Positions 21,136-31,445 of a stretch of DNA of 33,500 nt are shown here, one piece after another. The notes below the pieces were generated by a model. It was not told where the DNA came from, ran no database searches, and saw only the letters and a program-made list of their open reading frames with translations. This DNA comes from Tubiluchus corallicola (taxonomy: Eukaryota > Priapulida > Priapulimorpha > Priapulimorphida > Tubiluchidae), in NCBI GenBank assembly GCA_030141605.1, contig JAQGDQ010000006.1, forward strand, positions 374,001 to 407,500, given 5' to 3'. Within the stretch, counting starts at the first letter, position 1. Each line of letters begins with the position of its first letter. The position numbers and the translations under genes were made by a program.

Positions 21136-21937
21136 TAGCAAAGGCCCCGCAAAAGATTGCGTATAAATACACGTGTAATCAATAATACGCGAACATCCTA
21201 CCTAGTCCACATTTATAACACAAAGCCCGTAACATCGTGTCTACTGTTTGTTTACTTTGCCTGTAGCAGCTTTTTGCTGAATTAAAGTTATAAGATTACA
21301 GCAGAGTACAATGGATGACGTCACAACAATGCCTTTGCGTCAGCAGTTTTCTAAGCGAAAATTGCCGAAAATAGAACATCCAATTAACTCGTCGGTACTC
21401 CTCTCGGTGGACCTGCCCTAAAATATAGCCCACATCATCGTGTAGCCCTGTTCTTCCTCTTTCTAAAGAGCTGCATATCTCCTTCCGAGAGTCCCACCAG
21501 GCGCCGCTAGAACGTTTTTCCCGCAGGCTGTTTGATCAAAATTTCGAAAAAATCGCGTGTTGGGTCCGCGAAAACGCCCGTTGCGGGACCCCGTGGCCCT
21601 CTTGGGAATTCTAAATAGGCCTATGACACCCACCGCTGAACGGGCTATCTATCCATACCCAGCACCCCCCTCGGCCCGTTCCCGTTCTCTACATCTCAGC
21701 CGTATAACTTTTGCAAAAAACGGCCGAAAAATGGCCATTTTTGGAGGTTTTTCGCCCCCCGTTCCTCCCGGTGGGCCCGATTCGAAAAATAAACCATCAA
21801 TGGCACGACACTAGATCGAGACCTTTCGTTTGATATATAGATCGCCGCAAATGGTGCCCTCGTCCGGGCTGTAGCCTCGAATCTTATATATAAATAAATA
21901 AATATATATATATATATATATACCAAGAATATTAATA
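21136..21937. repeat. Direct repeat unit, copy 2
   Basis: The second long copy of the unit, in the same orientation as copy 1. TATAAATA is at 21162-21169, TGACGTCA at 21316-21323 and AAAAATGGCCATTTTT at 21727-21742; all three are retained unchanged from copy 1. The tail contains a longer (TA)n run (about 21902-21922), so the tails differ by microsatellite expansion. The counterpart ORF at 21557-21814 is open but diverges at amino-acid level. Confidence 0.9.
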
Positions 21938-21944
21938 TAATAGT
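21938..21944. repeat. Target-site duplication, right copy (TAATAGT)
   Basis: Partner of 19180-19186; see the insertion entry. Confidence 0.7.
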
Positions 21945-22100
21945 AGATGCAGACTTAGACGGTTAAGTCGCTGACAATATGGAACATTCTTTAACCCTTC
22001 AATCATTTTTGTAGCTCTTGTTTGGACACCCTTGATCAAACATACGTATTTAATAAAGTACGGATTCCAGACAGTACTGGCATATTGGTTTGGTAGCTTA
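21945..22100 (-). mobile_element. LINE remnant, 5' half of the copy split by the insertion
   Basis: On the - strand it reads QYASTVWNPYF, then CLIKGVQTRATKMIEGLKN, then RLNRLSLHLLL. This is the YAS-VWNPY---DI-LIE-VQRRATK-I-GL-----RL--LGL-SL block that stands immediately before YRR-RGDLI in CR1/jockey-type reverse transcriptases. The missing next block is found at 19186 on the far side of the insertion. Similarity stops near 22100, where the LINE is truncated or frameshifted. Confidence 0.75.
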
Positions 22101-22367
22101 TTAGACACTGATGCCAACATGCAAAGATGGAAAATTCTAGAAATGTCTGCTTATTCAGATCTCACAGCAGTTTTTGAAAACAATAGACTTTTTCTTGAAA
22201 CCAAAGACCGGATCCTTTCAACTTTAATATAATCTTTTATTTATTTTGCAATACACGCACAGTTATAATACAAATAATAATTTGAAATAACCTAGACTCT
22301 TCCTTATTTCAATGAATTAAATGTCTATATGTCTGCATACATTATTAACTATAAGGACGCAGCCTAC
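22101..22367. other. Non-coding or unrecognised sequence between LINE pieces
   Basis: A + strand reading (to 22232) gives DTDANMQRWKILEMSAYS and DLTAVFENNRLFLETKDR, which looks protein-like, but it has no family I recognise and no gene signals. Probably another repeat remnant. Confidence 0.3.
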
Positions 22368-22567
22368 GCTTGCTGATTTAATACAAGCTTTCAATGTTAT
22401 TAAAGGAATTCATGATGTGGATGTTGGAAACTTCTTCACATTTATGAACAATGGGAGGATGATGCGAGAACGCCAGTAAAAACTGTACAAGAAAAGAGCA
22501 AAGCTGGATTTAACTCATTTAAGAAAATGTGTTTTAAATCATAGGATAATTGATCTGTTGAATGGTC
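22368..22567 (+). mobile_element. Second LINE remnant of the same family, opposite strand
   Basis: The + strand reads LADLIQAFNVIKGIHDVDVG, NFFTFMNNGRMMRER, a stop, then KLYKKRAKLDL and HRIIDLLNGL. This aligns motif for motif with the - strand remnant at 18850-19186, so it is an independent inverted copy of the same family. A stop codon and a frameshift show it is dead. Confidence 0.7.
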
Positions 22568-22599
22568 TACTGTAAGACTATACAAGGGAAACATCTTAG

Positions 22600-23490
22600 A
22601 AATGTCATATTTAATTGTACAGGCTTGAAATCTGATGTAAAGCAAACACATATTGCAACAGACACAAAACTGACATAGCTGCTGTTGAAGAAACGCACTT
22701 AATTGGGTCTGAACATGCACAAAATTTGCTTTTTACTATGTACAGTAATATAAAGATGGCGGCATAACTTCTAGTTCTTACTCAGTTAATTTGTTATGGT
22801 TTGATATAAGCAAGACTTTTGATGCTGTTAATAGAGGAATACTATAATTTGACGATTTGAAATCAGCCCTAAATTATTAAAAAAATATCTCACAGCCAGC
22901 AACACAAAAAATGACAAATATAACATTTCATGATGGAGATCTATACTCGAAGCTTTGCAAATACATGGAATCACTACTTAACACAGAAGATGGTATCAAA
23001 ACTAGGAAACAGCAGGCAATTTATGATTTTATCCGAAATAAATCAGTTTTTGCAAGAAACTATGCCTCAAAACAGGGCCGTGACTCTTCAATCCATATGC
23101 AGCTAGTATCTTCATGTATAATAATGAAATGTGGGATTTGACTGCAATGTGCGAAACAGAAATAGATAATTCCACAGAGGTCTACTTGGAAGAATCTTAA
23201 AAATAAAATGGCTGTATGTCATTTCAAATTAGTATAACAGTATATACAAGCTGTATAACAGAACCAAAGAGAAACTTATAGCACTAAAATAGAATCACAA
23301 GGTTAAGATGGATAGGACACTAATGAGATTGCCAGAAACAACACCTTTAAGATCAGCAAAACAAATTGGATGTAAAGGATTAATAAAGATTTATAATTGC
23401 TGAGACCAAACTTAACAATAACGTCACAAGAGTTGAAAATTTTAGCTGCAGGCAGGAGTCAGTGGAGTACTCTGATAAGGGATGAAGGCT
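22600..23490 (+). mobile_element. Highly decayed, internally deleted LINE (different family)
   Basis: Ordered pieces of a non-LTR element survive on +. GLKSDVKQTHIATDTKLT followed in another frame by IAAVEETHLIGSEHA (about 22628-22725) resembles the start of an apurinic endonuclease domain. WFDISKTFDAVNRGIL (about 22797-22845) resembles the reverse transcriptase block with the first catalytic Asp. YNRTKEKLIALK and MRLPETTPLRSAKQIG (about 23255-23385), then TSQELKILAAGRSQWSTL (about 23422-23475), match the C-terminal LRW-GH--R-PE and A-DR-QWR motifs. Three kilobases or so are compressed into 0.9 kb, with many stops. The middle ORF at 22911-23141 is unrecognised. Confidence 0.55.
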
Positions 23491-23535
23491 GATTGTCTAG
23501 TATAGATGTTTAAAACAACAAAAGAAATATTGTTA

Positions 23536-24010
23536 GGAGCTATTTAGCACACGTATACCGCAGTGTACAGTATTTGGTTTATATATAACGCATGCAGTAC
23601 CTGGGCTGGCTGAAGTGGTGTACGTGGTACGTGAGCTGCCAAAATAATGACATAAGAAGCTGAAGCTTTTAAAAACTCTTTAAATGCCATAAATGAAACC
23701 TTAATGGTCATTTTTCTGCCTTATTTAGTAATAATAAATTAAGTAATAAAATAGTAGTATAGTTTCTTAAATTTAAGTTTTAAATTTATTAAAATTATTA
23801 ATATTACCTTATTTATAAAAGCTGAGCCATTACGACCAACAATATTTGCTTTTCCGAGCTAATCTTATTATAAATTCTCCCGCTCTTTTGTTCTAATTAT
23901 AAGCAATAATAATAGCATTTTGTTCAGCATTCTTTTTAAATTTTGGCTCATAAGAGGTTATTGAGATATGTAGGCAGGTATATGTGAGATGTTCCTTTTC
24001 GTGAATTTTT
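23536..24010 (+). mobile_element. Family A repeat, copy 2 (diverged)
   Basis: The block order follows copies 1 and 3. An end motif (GGAGCTATTTAGCAC) comes first. Then come a CCTTAATGG...ATTTAGTAATAATAA block, a GCCATTACGACCAACAATATTTGC...GAGCTAATCTTAT block comparable to 28231-28276, and ATGTAGGCAGG comparable to 28366-28375. It is more diverged than the other two and its right end is not clear. Confidence 0.45.
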
Positions 24011-24729
24011 TTCTCTGCAGTGTACTATACCAGCAACTTGCAGACTATTTTTTATTCATAGGCAGCTTTACTCACATTTGTTTTTAAATCAGGAACAGTT
24101 GCTGTAATCTCACTTTTCGTTTTGTCAGCAGGAATACTAATAGAACGAAATATACTTATCTACTTTATTCTGTTATAATTTATTCTTATTAATAAAAAAT
24201 AAAAAATGTTACAGTATTATCATTTTTTAGGTGATAGACAAAGTAAATAATTCACGTTCTTAGCACATTGAATAGTACGTACAATGTAGATACAGGCAAA
24301 ACAACATTGAATCTGTTCAAATGCCACAATTAACATTTTACAAAGAGATATAAAAAGCCTAAAATTTTGATTAATTATAATTATTTTCACGTCTAACGAA
24401 TCAGTTTATCTGAGGATTAGACATTGGTTGTCTACTAAAGGGAGTTGTTATTTAGCATGAACTGGTCCCGAAAACTGCTGGGCACACACATCACAACAAA
24501 GGCAAAGCGATAAACTAACATACTTGACATGAATAATTGACTAAAACTGTTATGTTCATTTGTTTATTATGTTTTATGTTTAGGTTGTGATCATCAGAGT
24601 CATCAGTGATGCGGAGGTGAAGCTAGTAGTTAACTGCTAATGGTAAATTATGAAGTACAACTTTTTCGGTTCAACAAACATAAAGGTTTCAGCTCTCAGT
24701 TTTGGTAAGAAAAATCGAGAATTTTAAAG
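24011..24729. other. Unassigned AT-rich sequence between repeats
   Basis: May include the right part of the family A copy. No gene, RNA or clear repeat boundary seen. Confidence 0.35.
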
Positions 24730-25220
24730 CACGGGAAAGTCCCTTACCAACATAAAGTTAAAAAAATTTGTCTTGGAATTTTGTCTCATCTACATACTGC
24801 CTTATTGTGCACACAGCTTGTTTTAGCAGCAACTCTGTATAAGACTTGGAAATTTAAACTCCCGCTATAAACCGTTAGGCACAGCCATTTTGATGGTAGG
24901 TTTAGATAAACTTAGCGTAAAGTTTGAAAGAATAATCAGAGCATTTTAGCTCACTTCAGTAACTAAGCAAAAGTGTAGATTACTGTATCTTGTCAATAAG
25001 ATTTAAACTGCATTTTTTGGTGAGTCAGTGGTGCACATTGGGATAGTGACTCATTGACATTTTATCAATTGTCCCAAACGTTTTAAATTATTGAGAATTG
25101 TGTTTGCTAGTTACATACATCCTTCAAGCAGGTAAGCGTAATCCTAAATAATATAACTTTGTGAGTTTTTCAAAACATTTTAAGATTGCCTTTTCTCCCT
25201 CTTTAAATAATCACTTGTGA
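24730..25220 (-). repeat. Family B repeat, copy 1 (inverted relative to copy 2)
   Basis: The reverse complement aligns with 28740-29215. Long shared blocks include CACTATCCCAATGTGCACCAC, ACTTTTGCTTAGTTA, AATGCTCTGATTATTCTTTC and GGGAGTTTAAATTT, in the same order with similar spacing. No coding content. Copies 1 and 2 lie on either side of the first visible exon of the aldo-keto reductase gene. Confidence 0.75.
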
Positions 25221-26244
25221 CAAGAAACTTTTGCAAATTTAGGAATGTGTGTAGTCTACCAATTACGTGAGTATATGTTGGACGTGTGTGGATCAATATA
25301 AATTGAAACAATAGCTTACTGGCGGGTATATTGCTTGTCAGGAGTCATTTCGTGTATAATTTTAGCTTTTTATCACAGCAGTTTGAGACATTACTTGTCT
25401 TTTGTTATTCTAATAAATAGTGCAACTACTGTTAAGTTAACTACTAGCTTTGCATACACATTCTCTTCTGGAATAGCAAAACATTATCGTTGCTGATTTG
25501 GGAACAAGAACTTTCTTGAATATTTGGTGCATTTATGCAGTCTTAAATAAATGGCATTATGGCATTTGACACTACTAATGACAGACTGGCGTGAATTTTT
25601 CATTGCACAGTATTGTTGTTTATGGTAACAACAATCCTGGCAAAAGTAACAAACTACATAAATACACTATTTAAACTGTAGGGCACATTCTTGGATTGCT
25701 ACTTTTATAGCTTTGTAGTTTCATACACTACATATATGCATACATATGTGTGTGTGTGTGCGTGCGTGCATACATGCACGTATGTAGATAGATAGATGGA
25801 TAGATACACAGCTTAACTGTTTGTGGCTGAAGTTGGGGTACAGTGACAAAAAATATTGCTAATATATTTGCTTCGTCTTTCACCTTTTTGAGGTTTCCTT
25901 TCAGTAAAATTACTTTTCCTACCATTAATTGCTCAAGTAAAATGTTTTCTCACCTTAGTTTTCATTTATAACCAGGTAATTTTTAGTTGTTTGTTGATGT
26001 CACCTTCACATTCTTCAGCGTGAACTTTACTAGATAATGATTATATATAGCTTGACGCGCCTTAAGTATAGGAAAATATTATGCATATAATATTGTTATC
26101 ATTGGCATTTCATGCTACGAATAGTGCTGAAAAAGTGAAGTGAGCATAAATAGTTGCAGTTTAAAATGAAAGCATTTTTATTGTAAAATGCTTCAGAATA
26201 TTGTTTTCCCAGAACCTTGCCTTCAAAATTTGTACTTTCTTTAG
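25221..26244. other. Non-coding upstream of the first visible AKR exon
   Basis: Contains a microsatellite at 25748-25807. It should be intronic, since the exon at 26245 starts in the middle of a codon, but the preceding exon was not found. Confidence 0.5.
25748..25807. repeat. Compound microsatellite (TG)n / (CGTG)n / (GATA)n
   Basis: TGTGTGTGTGTG, then CGTGCGTG, then a short spacer and GATAGATAGATGGATAGATA. Confidence 0.9.
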
Positions 26245-26393
26245 GTGGTGCTGGACTGGGTGGTTGTTTTGCTGATACACCGCAAGAAGATGATGGCATT
26301 AACATTGTACGAGAAGCTATCAGCAATGGAATTAATTACATAGACACAGCTCCATGGTATGGCAATGGCCGTTCGGAAACTGTTCTTGGAAAG
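26245..26393 (+). CDS. L-galactose dehydrogenase-like aldo-keto reductase, exon (N-terminal barrel)
   Basis: This exon encodes the first part of an aldo-keto reductase barrel: (G)GAGLGGCFADTPQEDDG, then REAISNGINYIDTAPWYGNG, then RSETVLGK. It holds two of the four catalytic residues: Asp in YIDTAPW and Tyr in WYGNG. The pattern GASPLGSVFG...DDA...REAF--GINFFDTSPYYGGTLSEKMLGK of plant L-galactose dehydrogenase fits closely. The acceptor TTTCTTTAG is at 26243-26244 and the donor GTATAC follows AAG at 26393. The exon begins with two bases of a Gly codon, so at least one earlier coding exon exists. The enzyme family oxidises L-galactose with NAD in the ascorbate route of plants; the animal substrate is uncertain. 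Confidence 0.85.
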
Positions 26394-28049
26394 GTATACT
26401 TATCGCTGGAGCTTAATTGTTTGTATAATTTTGTGGTAATCAGGGTAACACATGATCTTCGCATATAAGTTGTCTCAACAATAAAATGCAGAACACAGAT
26501 GTTCATAGCAGTTTTTTGTTCGATTCTCTGTATAGTTTTGACGGAAATTCTTGTCGAGAAACACCTCATTCATGATAGAAGGAAGGTCTCTGGACATGCC
26601 TATTAAAATCTTTAAGCACAGAATGATAGCTTATGTGGAATTCTTATTCTTTTTTCCAAGAAGTCTTATATTATCCAAATAATTAAGTTTAGTAATTTTA
26701 AATAAACTAAATGGCAATGTAATATTAATGTTATTTCTTATTTCCATCACCTCATCAAGTTCGAAAATAATTTATGCTGCTGACTAGATAATCAAACAAT
26801 GCTCCAATTTCACGCAAAATGAAATACAAAACTGGGGTTTTTTTTTAAGCAATTTAAAGTGATATGCTATTGTATGTACAAATATTCCACAATAAACAAA
26901 ACTTTTGTTCTAAAAGTTTCATCTGCACTGTAGCTGTTGTCAACAGAAATTGAAGAATGATTTCAAATTATAAAAAAGCATAACAGAAAAACTTCAAGTC
27001 GTAATGCTATTGCTATTGTTTGTAAACTCTGTATCTTACCTACGCTACGTTTTGTTCATTATTTTCTGTTTTACAAATTATATATGATAAATATTATATT
27101 ATATGATATATCATATTATGACATGTAGCAAATTTTGATGATATTGGCATCCTAGATCATCAGATGGTGATCATGTGGAATGCACTGATTGGTTGGTCAG
27201 GAAAATTCACACGATATTCTTAGAATAATTTGCTCAACAGGCAGTCTGTCGCGATTTTTCTGTTCTGTGTGCTGTATAAACTGTACCACGTAAAGCTAAT
27301 AACTTGAATACGTTGTATGTTGTTTATACAATAGTTTGAAATAACTGATATATTAGCATGAAACATTCACCTATTATTAATCAATGATGGTTATTGTTAT
27401 TGTCATGTTATAATTTCACATAGCTGTTTTGTAAAGTCTTCCTAGAAAGATGATTCTGCAAGGTCTTCCTGATAAAATGTGGTTATATGAAGAGATAAAC
27501 TGTATGCAAACTATAAACTACATAAGTAGAAATAAAAAGCATGACTAGCAAATAATACAACATAACCTACAAAACAATTTTAAGCATAATGTTATTGTTA
27601 GAGGCAGCATGATCTAGTTTTACGTTGTAACTTTAGAGTTAAATGTGCTTTCCTTGGAGGCCACAGATTGCAGTTTAGTTTATCCATACATTTCACCAAC
27701 ACGTTACATAATTGTAAGCAAGGAAATAAAGCTTATAGTACATTACAGCAAACAAAATAGTTTTACAATGTCCTCTATAGTTATACAAACAACAATAAAA
27801 TATCCGATGGAAATTTTTTTACTGCAGCTTATTCTGTCATTCGTTGTAATAACAATAATTATGTAATCTGCTGTAGAGCCCTTAAAAGTCGAAGCTTGTA
27901 AGAGAGATTGAAGTCTGTGATGAGAGAATTATGTTATTAGAACAATTTATTTAGATGTGGTTGCTGTATAACAGTTTATTAAAGTTTATATAAGAATAGG
28001 ATCATCAAGTGAAGTTAGTTCTGAAACACTGTTAATGCTGTTCCTAATG

Positions 28050-28720
28050 CTATCCTGGCAAAGGTGCGCAGTATAGGGCGTGCCCAGATGCCACAGCAGA
28101 AACTGGGCCGAGTTTACCTTAGTGGCAGCATTCGTTCTTGTTTATTTAATAATAATAATATTTAAAATAACAATGTAATTTAAGTAATTAATTAAATATA
28201 AATTAGGCATTTGATAAAATATTAATTCTGAACCATTTGGATGGGCAATACTAAATTTGGTTTCTAGAGCTAATCTTTATGAGGTTAAATAGGCCAGCTT
28301 TTTGGGCAATTTTAACATTTTGTTAAGGTACGTCATTTTTATTTTGCCTTGCGTCATGTGAATTATTTAGGCAGGTGATCTTCGTCAAATACTGTTTTTT
28401 TCACTTTAAGTTGGTATACGGGCCAGTAAACCATCTTTTTCAGTGAATGGGTTAAACAAGTCACTGAAAAACAATGCCTATGTAGTGCATGCTACCTGAT
28501 CGAGCACATTTTCGTGACACAAACTGATGGCACTCAGCGAACAAGTACTTAATACTGTTGAAATAAAGGCACAATTTTTCATAAAAGGAAATGTTAAGTT
28601 AAAAGAGTCAGTGAAATCATCAATGCGGTATTTGGGCTGACCACTGGTTCCTTGCAAATTTAGTGCATGAGTAGTAGCGCAACTGCGATATATTGGCTAG
28701 TGCGATAAATGGCACCCAAC
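28050..28720 (+). mobile_element. Family A repeat, copy 3
   Basis: The interior aligns with copy 1: CATTCGTTCTTGTTTATTTA, TAAATTTGGTTTCTAGAGCTA, CCAGCTTTTTGGGCAATTTT, GTTAAGGTACGTCATTTTTA and GTTAAAAGAGTCAGTGAAAT all have counterparts at 18070-18525 in the same order. It ends in GGCTAGTGCGATAAATGGCA. Like copy 1 it lacks coding capacity. Copies 1 and 3 are strongly diverged, suggesting old insertions. Confidence 0.65.
28688..28720. repeat. Shared repeat end motif, first occurrence
   Basis: GGCTAGTGCGATAAATGGCA followed by CCCAAC. A near copy is at 29693-29728, and its inverse resembles the left arm of family A copy 1 (GGGCACTAGCC). Confidence 0.6.
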
Positions 28721-28739
28721 ATGATAATCACCTAGGAAA

Positions 28740-29728
28740 TGACCAGCACCATTTAATAAGAAAAAGGATTTTTATACCCAAAAAACGTTTCAGACAAAGT
28801 TATATTACTTGGCATTATGCTTACCTGTTTGAAAGACTTATGTAAATGGAAAAGAAAATTCTTAGTAATTTAAAATGTTCATGCCAACTGGTAAAACGTT
28901 ACTGTATCACTATCCCAAGGTGCACCACTGGCCCATAAAAAAAAACACATTATTGATTTTAATAACGATATAAAGGAATTTATACTTTTGCTTAGTTAGC
29001 GAAATGTATTACAAATGCTCTGATTATTCTTTCAATCTTATATCTTGCCATAAAAATGACTGCACCTAATAGTCATCATGGGAGTTTAAATTTACAATTT
29101 TCATATGGCGTTACTGCTAATACGAGCTCTGCATGCAACAACAGAGCATATATGATGATACAAAATTTCATGACAATTTTATTGCAAGTTTTATTTACGA
29201 AGTGTTTTCTTGTCCTTTTAAGAACCCTTGACATTGCTAAATATGCAGAAGCAAAGAAAATTGCCTGAGGCATGGAAAATATCATTAATCAGTGCAATTT
29301 GCTTTTGCTCCATGCACTGGTGACCTTCATATGTTCCTGACAGACTCAAAATGTTGGTATGAAAACTGTAAATTTTAAAGCTCACTACAAAATTATAACA
29401 GCTTACTATCACCTGCACAAATTTGTGCCACATTTGTTGAATAGTCAAATGGAATCTAATTTAGTTAAACATAAATTGTTAACAGCTCAGACCAGGTAAG
29501 ATTTAAATGCAATACATGTGCATTTGCATTACCATCCTTATGTGTCATCCAATTCCTTATGATATACACATACAATTTAACTTCAAAACAACAATGGCAT
29601 CACACTCAGATAGTTGTGTAAGCACTAATGTACACTAGATATCTTCCTAAGTACTGCGCGTAGTATATAGGCTGGATCTAGTACTGCTCTGTGTGGTATA
29701 TGGGCTAGTGCGATAACCGATGCCCAAC
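28740..29728 (+). repeat. Family B repeat, copy 2, with the shared end motif
   Basis: The first ~475 bases align with the reverse complement of 24730-25220. The right end, GGGCTAGTGCGATAACCGAT then GCCCAAC (29703-29728), repeats the end of family A copy 3 one kilobase away. Families A and B may therefore be parts of one larger element, or B may be a separate element using the same ends. No coding capacity. Confidence 0.6.
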
Positions 29729-29793
29729 ATATCTGATTTTTTTATTTGCTTCCTTAATAAACTTCATGTTTATTATTTAATTCAATGTTTTAG

Positions 29794-29955
29794 GCTCTTG
29801 AAAATATTCCACGTCAGTCTTATCACATCGCCACAAAAGTCTGTCGTTACAAACCAAATGTTGAAGAGATGTTTGATTTTAGTGCACAGAGAACATTGCA
29901 GAGTATAGATGAAAGCCTAGATAGACTGAAACTCAATTACATTGATGTGATTCAG
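29794..29955 (+). CDS. L-galactose dehydrogenase-like aldo-keto reductase, exon with catalytic Lys
   Basis: 54 codons, phase 0 at both ends, acceptor TTTTAG at 29788-29793 and donor GTAGTA after CAG at 29955. It reads ALENIPRQSYHIATKVCRY, then FDFSAQRTLQSIDESLDRL and LNYIDVIQ. The Lys of HIATK is the third catalytic residue. FDFS-ER---S-DESL-RL-LDYVDI is the hallmark run of L-galactose dehydrogenases, so assignment to this AKR branch is firmer here than in the first exon. Confidence 0.9.
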
Positions 29956-30738
29956 GTAGTATTGATTTTTCAGAAAGTATACAGAACTGCATGCTATTAA
30001 TATGTAAATGATTATCTCTGTTGAAATTTTTGATAGTGCAGAAAAGAGTATTGCTGCTTATTTCTTGCCTTTCTGTAGTTAATTTTTAATTGATAATTTT
30101 GACATTTTTTTATAAAAATAAAGTTGTCACAAATGATTTAAATATGCCTGGCAAATCAAACTCATATAGCAGGTTTTACAATGCCACTTCACTTATTCAA
30201 CCAACCAGTCATTTTGAAGATGATATGTTAAAGACAAATCAAACTTTATTACAAAACCCTTTATTACAAATTTTCAGAGGTTAGCACTGTGATAATGTAA
30301 CTGCACTTTTTTATACCTTTACCTTGTTGATAAAAGCTGGTATTTTACTGCTGGTCAATAGACTACGTAAAAGCAGGACGTTTCGCTTTATTCATAAACC
30401 TTTATTGATTGAAGTTTCTGTAATAAATATTAAATTCATTTGTCAACTGAAATTTTCTGCGATATAAACACTGTTTTTTATGTTTATGCAATATGCAATA
30501 TTTTATAAAATTGTTGACCTAATTATAATTTTATGCATTTCACAATTTAATGCTCTGTACATTTTCAAGTATATAAACTATTATCATTTCAGACAATGAT
30601 ACTAATCAAACACAATACTAATTAAAATAACAATATTTCAGTAGCTTATAAAGATGTCGTTCTGCATAATTCCTATATTAATTGTAATTTTAAACATTAA
30701 TTACATGTGCTGCAATGAGGATATATGTTTATTTTTAG
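29956..30738 (+). other. AKR intron
   Basis: 783 bases, AT-rich, GTAGTA to TTTTTAG; nothing further recognised. Confidence 0.8.
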
Positions 30739-30869
30739 GTACACGATATGGAATTTGCACCTTCTCTTGATAAAGTACTAAGTGAAACACTGCCAGCATT
30801 ACAAAAAGCAAAAAATGCAGGGAAAGTGAACCATATTGGTATTACTAGTTATGAGCTGCCTTTACTAAA
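30739..30869 (+). CDS. L-galactose dehydrogenase-like aldo-keto reductase, exon with catalytic His
   Basis: Begins in phase 0 with VHDMEFAPSLDKVLSETLPA, then LQKAKNAGKVNHIGITSYEL, and ends two bases into a codon at the donor GTAAGC. The His of VHDMEF is the fourth catalytic residue (HCHDIEF in the plant enzyme). ETIPALQKLK-EGK-R-IGITG is the matching family run, so the active site is intact through this exon. Confidence 0.9.
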
Positions 30870-31342
30870 GTAAGCATTTATCTCTTGTTTGAGATTGACT
30901 TTAGCTTTACGGGCATCTTTGCAATGTATATGCAAAACATGACCTGTTAAATATGTTAAGAACATTTCCATTGTCACCACAGTCTGACTGTGCTTTTAAG
31001 TTTATTAATATTTCTCAAATATGTTTTAAGAACTTTTCTTTTTTCTGTTGGATGTATGAAGAACTTAAACACATGCAGTTTATAAATGTCTTGACGAGTC
31101 TGTAGTTGTTTTGATTGATGTTGGTAAGGAACTATATTGTGTTGTTAAAATCTCATGATATTTCGAAAATATTGGCAGTTTTCATCGTTATTGTTATAGA
31201 TCTAATTTTAAACTTCCAAATTATACATCTTTAGCATCAAAATTATGTTTCTTGTTCAAAGTATTTGTTTAAATTTTAAAGAAGTGCTAGCATTTCTAAT
31301 ATTTAACATTGTGTTATAGTGGAACATTATTGTTACTTCCAG
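30870..31342 (+). other. AKR intron
   Basis: 473 bases from GTAAGC to TTACTTCCAG; nothing further recognised. Confidence 0.8.
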
Positions 31343-31445
31343 TGAAGTTTTGCAAAAAAGTACGGTGAAAATTGATACTGTGCTGACATATTGTCAATAC
31401 ACACTCTTTACTCAAGCAGCCAAGGAGTTTTTCCCAATGTTTAAG
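31343..31445 (+). CDS. L-galactose dehydrogenase-like aldo-keto reductase, fourth visible exon
   Basis: One leading base completes an Asn codon with the previous exon. The frame then reads EVLQKSTVKIDTVLTYCQYT and LFTQAAKEFFPMFK and ends in phase 0 at the donor GTACAT. VD-ILSYCHY---------L-PYLK is the corresponding family run in the plant enzyme. The remaining third of the barrel (the SPL-MGLLT region onward) is not in the remaining 2 kb, so the gene continues past the window. Confidence 0.85.

Larger units (their letters stand above)
19187..21937. mobile_element. Insertion with long direct terminal repeats around a C/A-only satellite
   Basis: A 2751-bp block interrupts a LINE and is flanked by the 7-bp duplication TAATAGT. 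It consists of a ~790-bp repeat (19191-19980), an internal region of ~1.15 kb, and a second copy of ~802 bp (21136-21937). The ends are GTACTAGC... and ...AATATTAATA. They are not the TG...CA of typical LTRs, and I see no primer binding site, polypurine tract, reverse transcriptase or transposase. The internal region starts with what looks like the diverged head of another unit, which suggests a tandem arrangement. Possible classes are a non-autonomous LTR element, a Penelope-like element with pseudo-LTRs, or a composite tandem repeat that moved once. I cannot choose among them from sequence alone. Confidence 0.65.
26394..29793 (+). other. Large AKR intron containing family A and B repeats
   Basis: 3.4 kb between phase-0 junctions. 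The first 1.65 kb is AT-rich with an AT palindrome near 27085-27120 and no gene. The rest is occupied by the repeats at 28050-28720 and 28740-29728. Confidence 0.7.

Noticed and set aside
22032-22232. 66-codon + strand ORF with protein-like second half
   Set aside because: The first part is antisense to the LINE remnant. There is no recognised family, start context or splice site, so it is not called as a gene.
29056-29268. 70-codon ORF in the AKR intron
   Set aside because: It lies in family B repeat sequence, whose other copy does not keep the frame.
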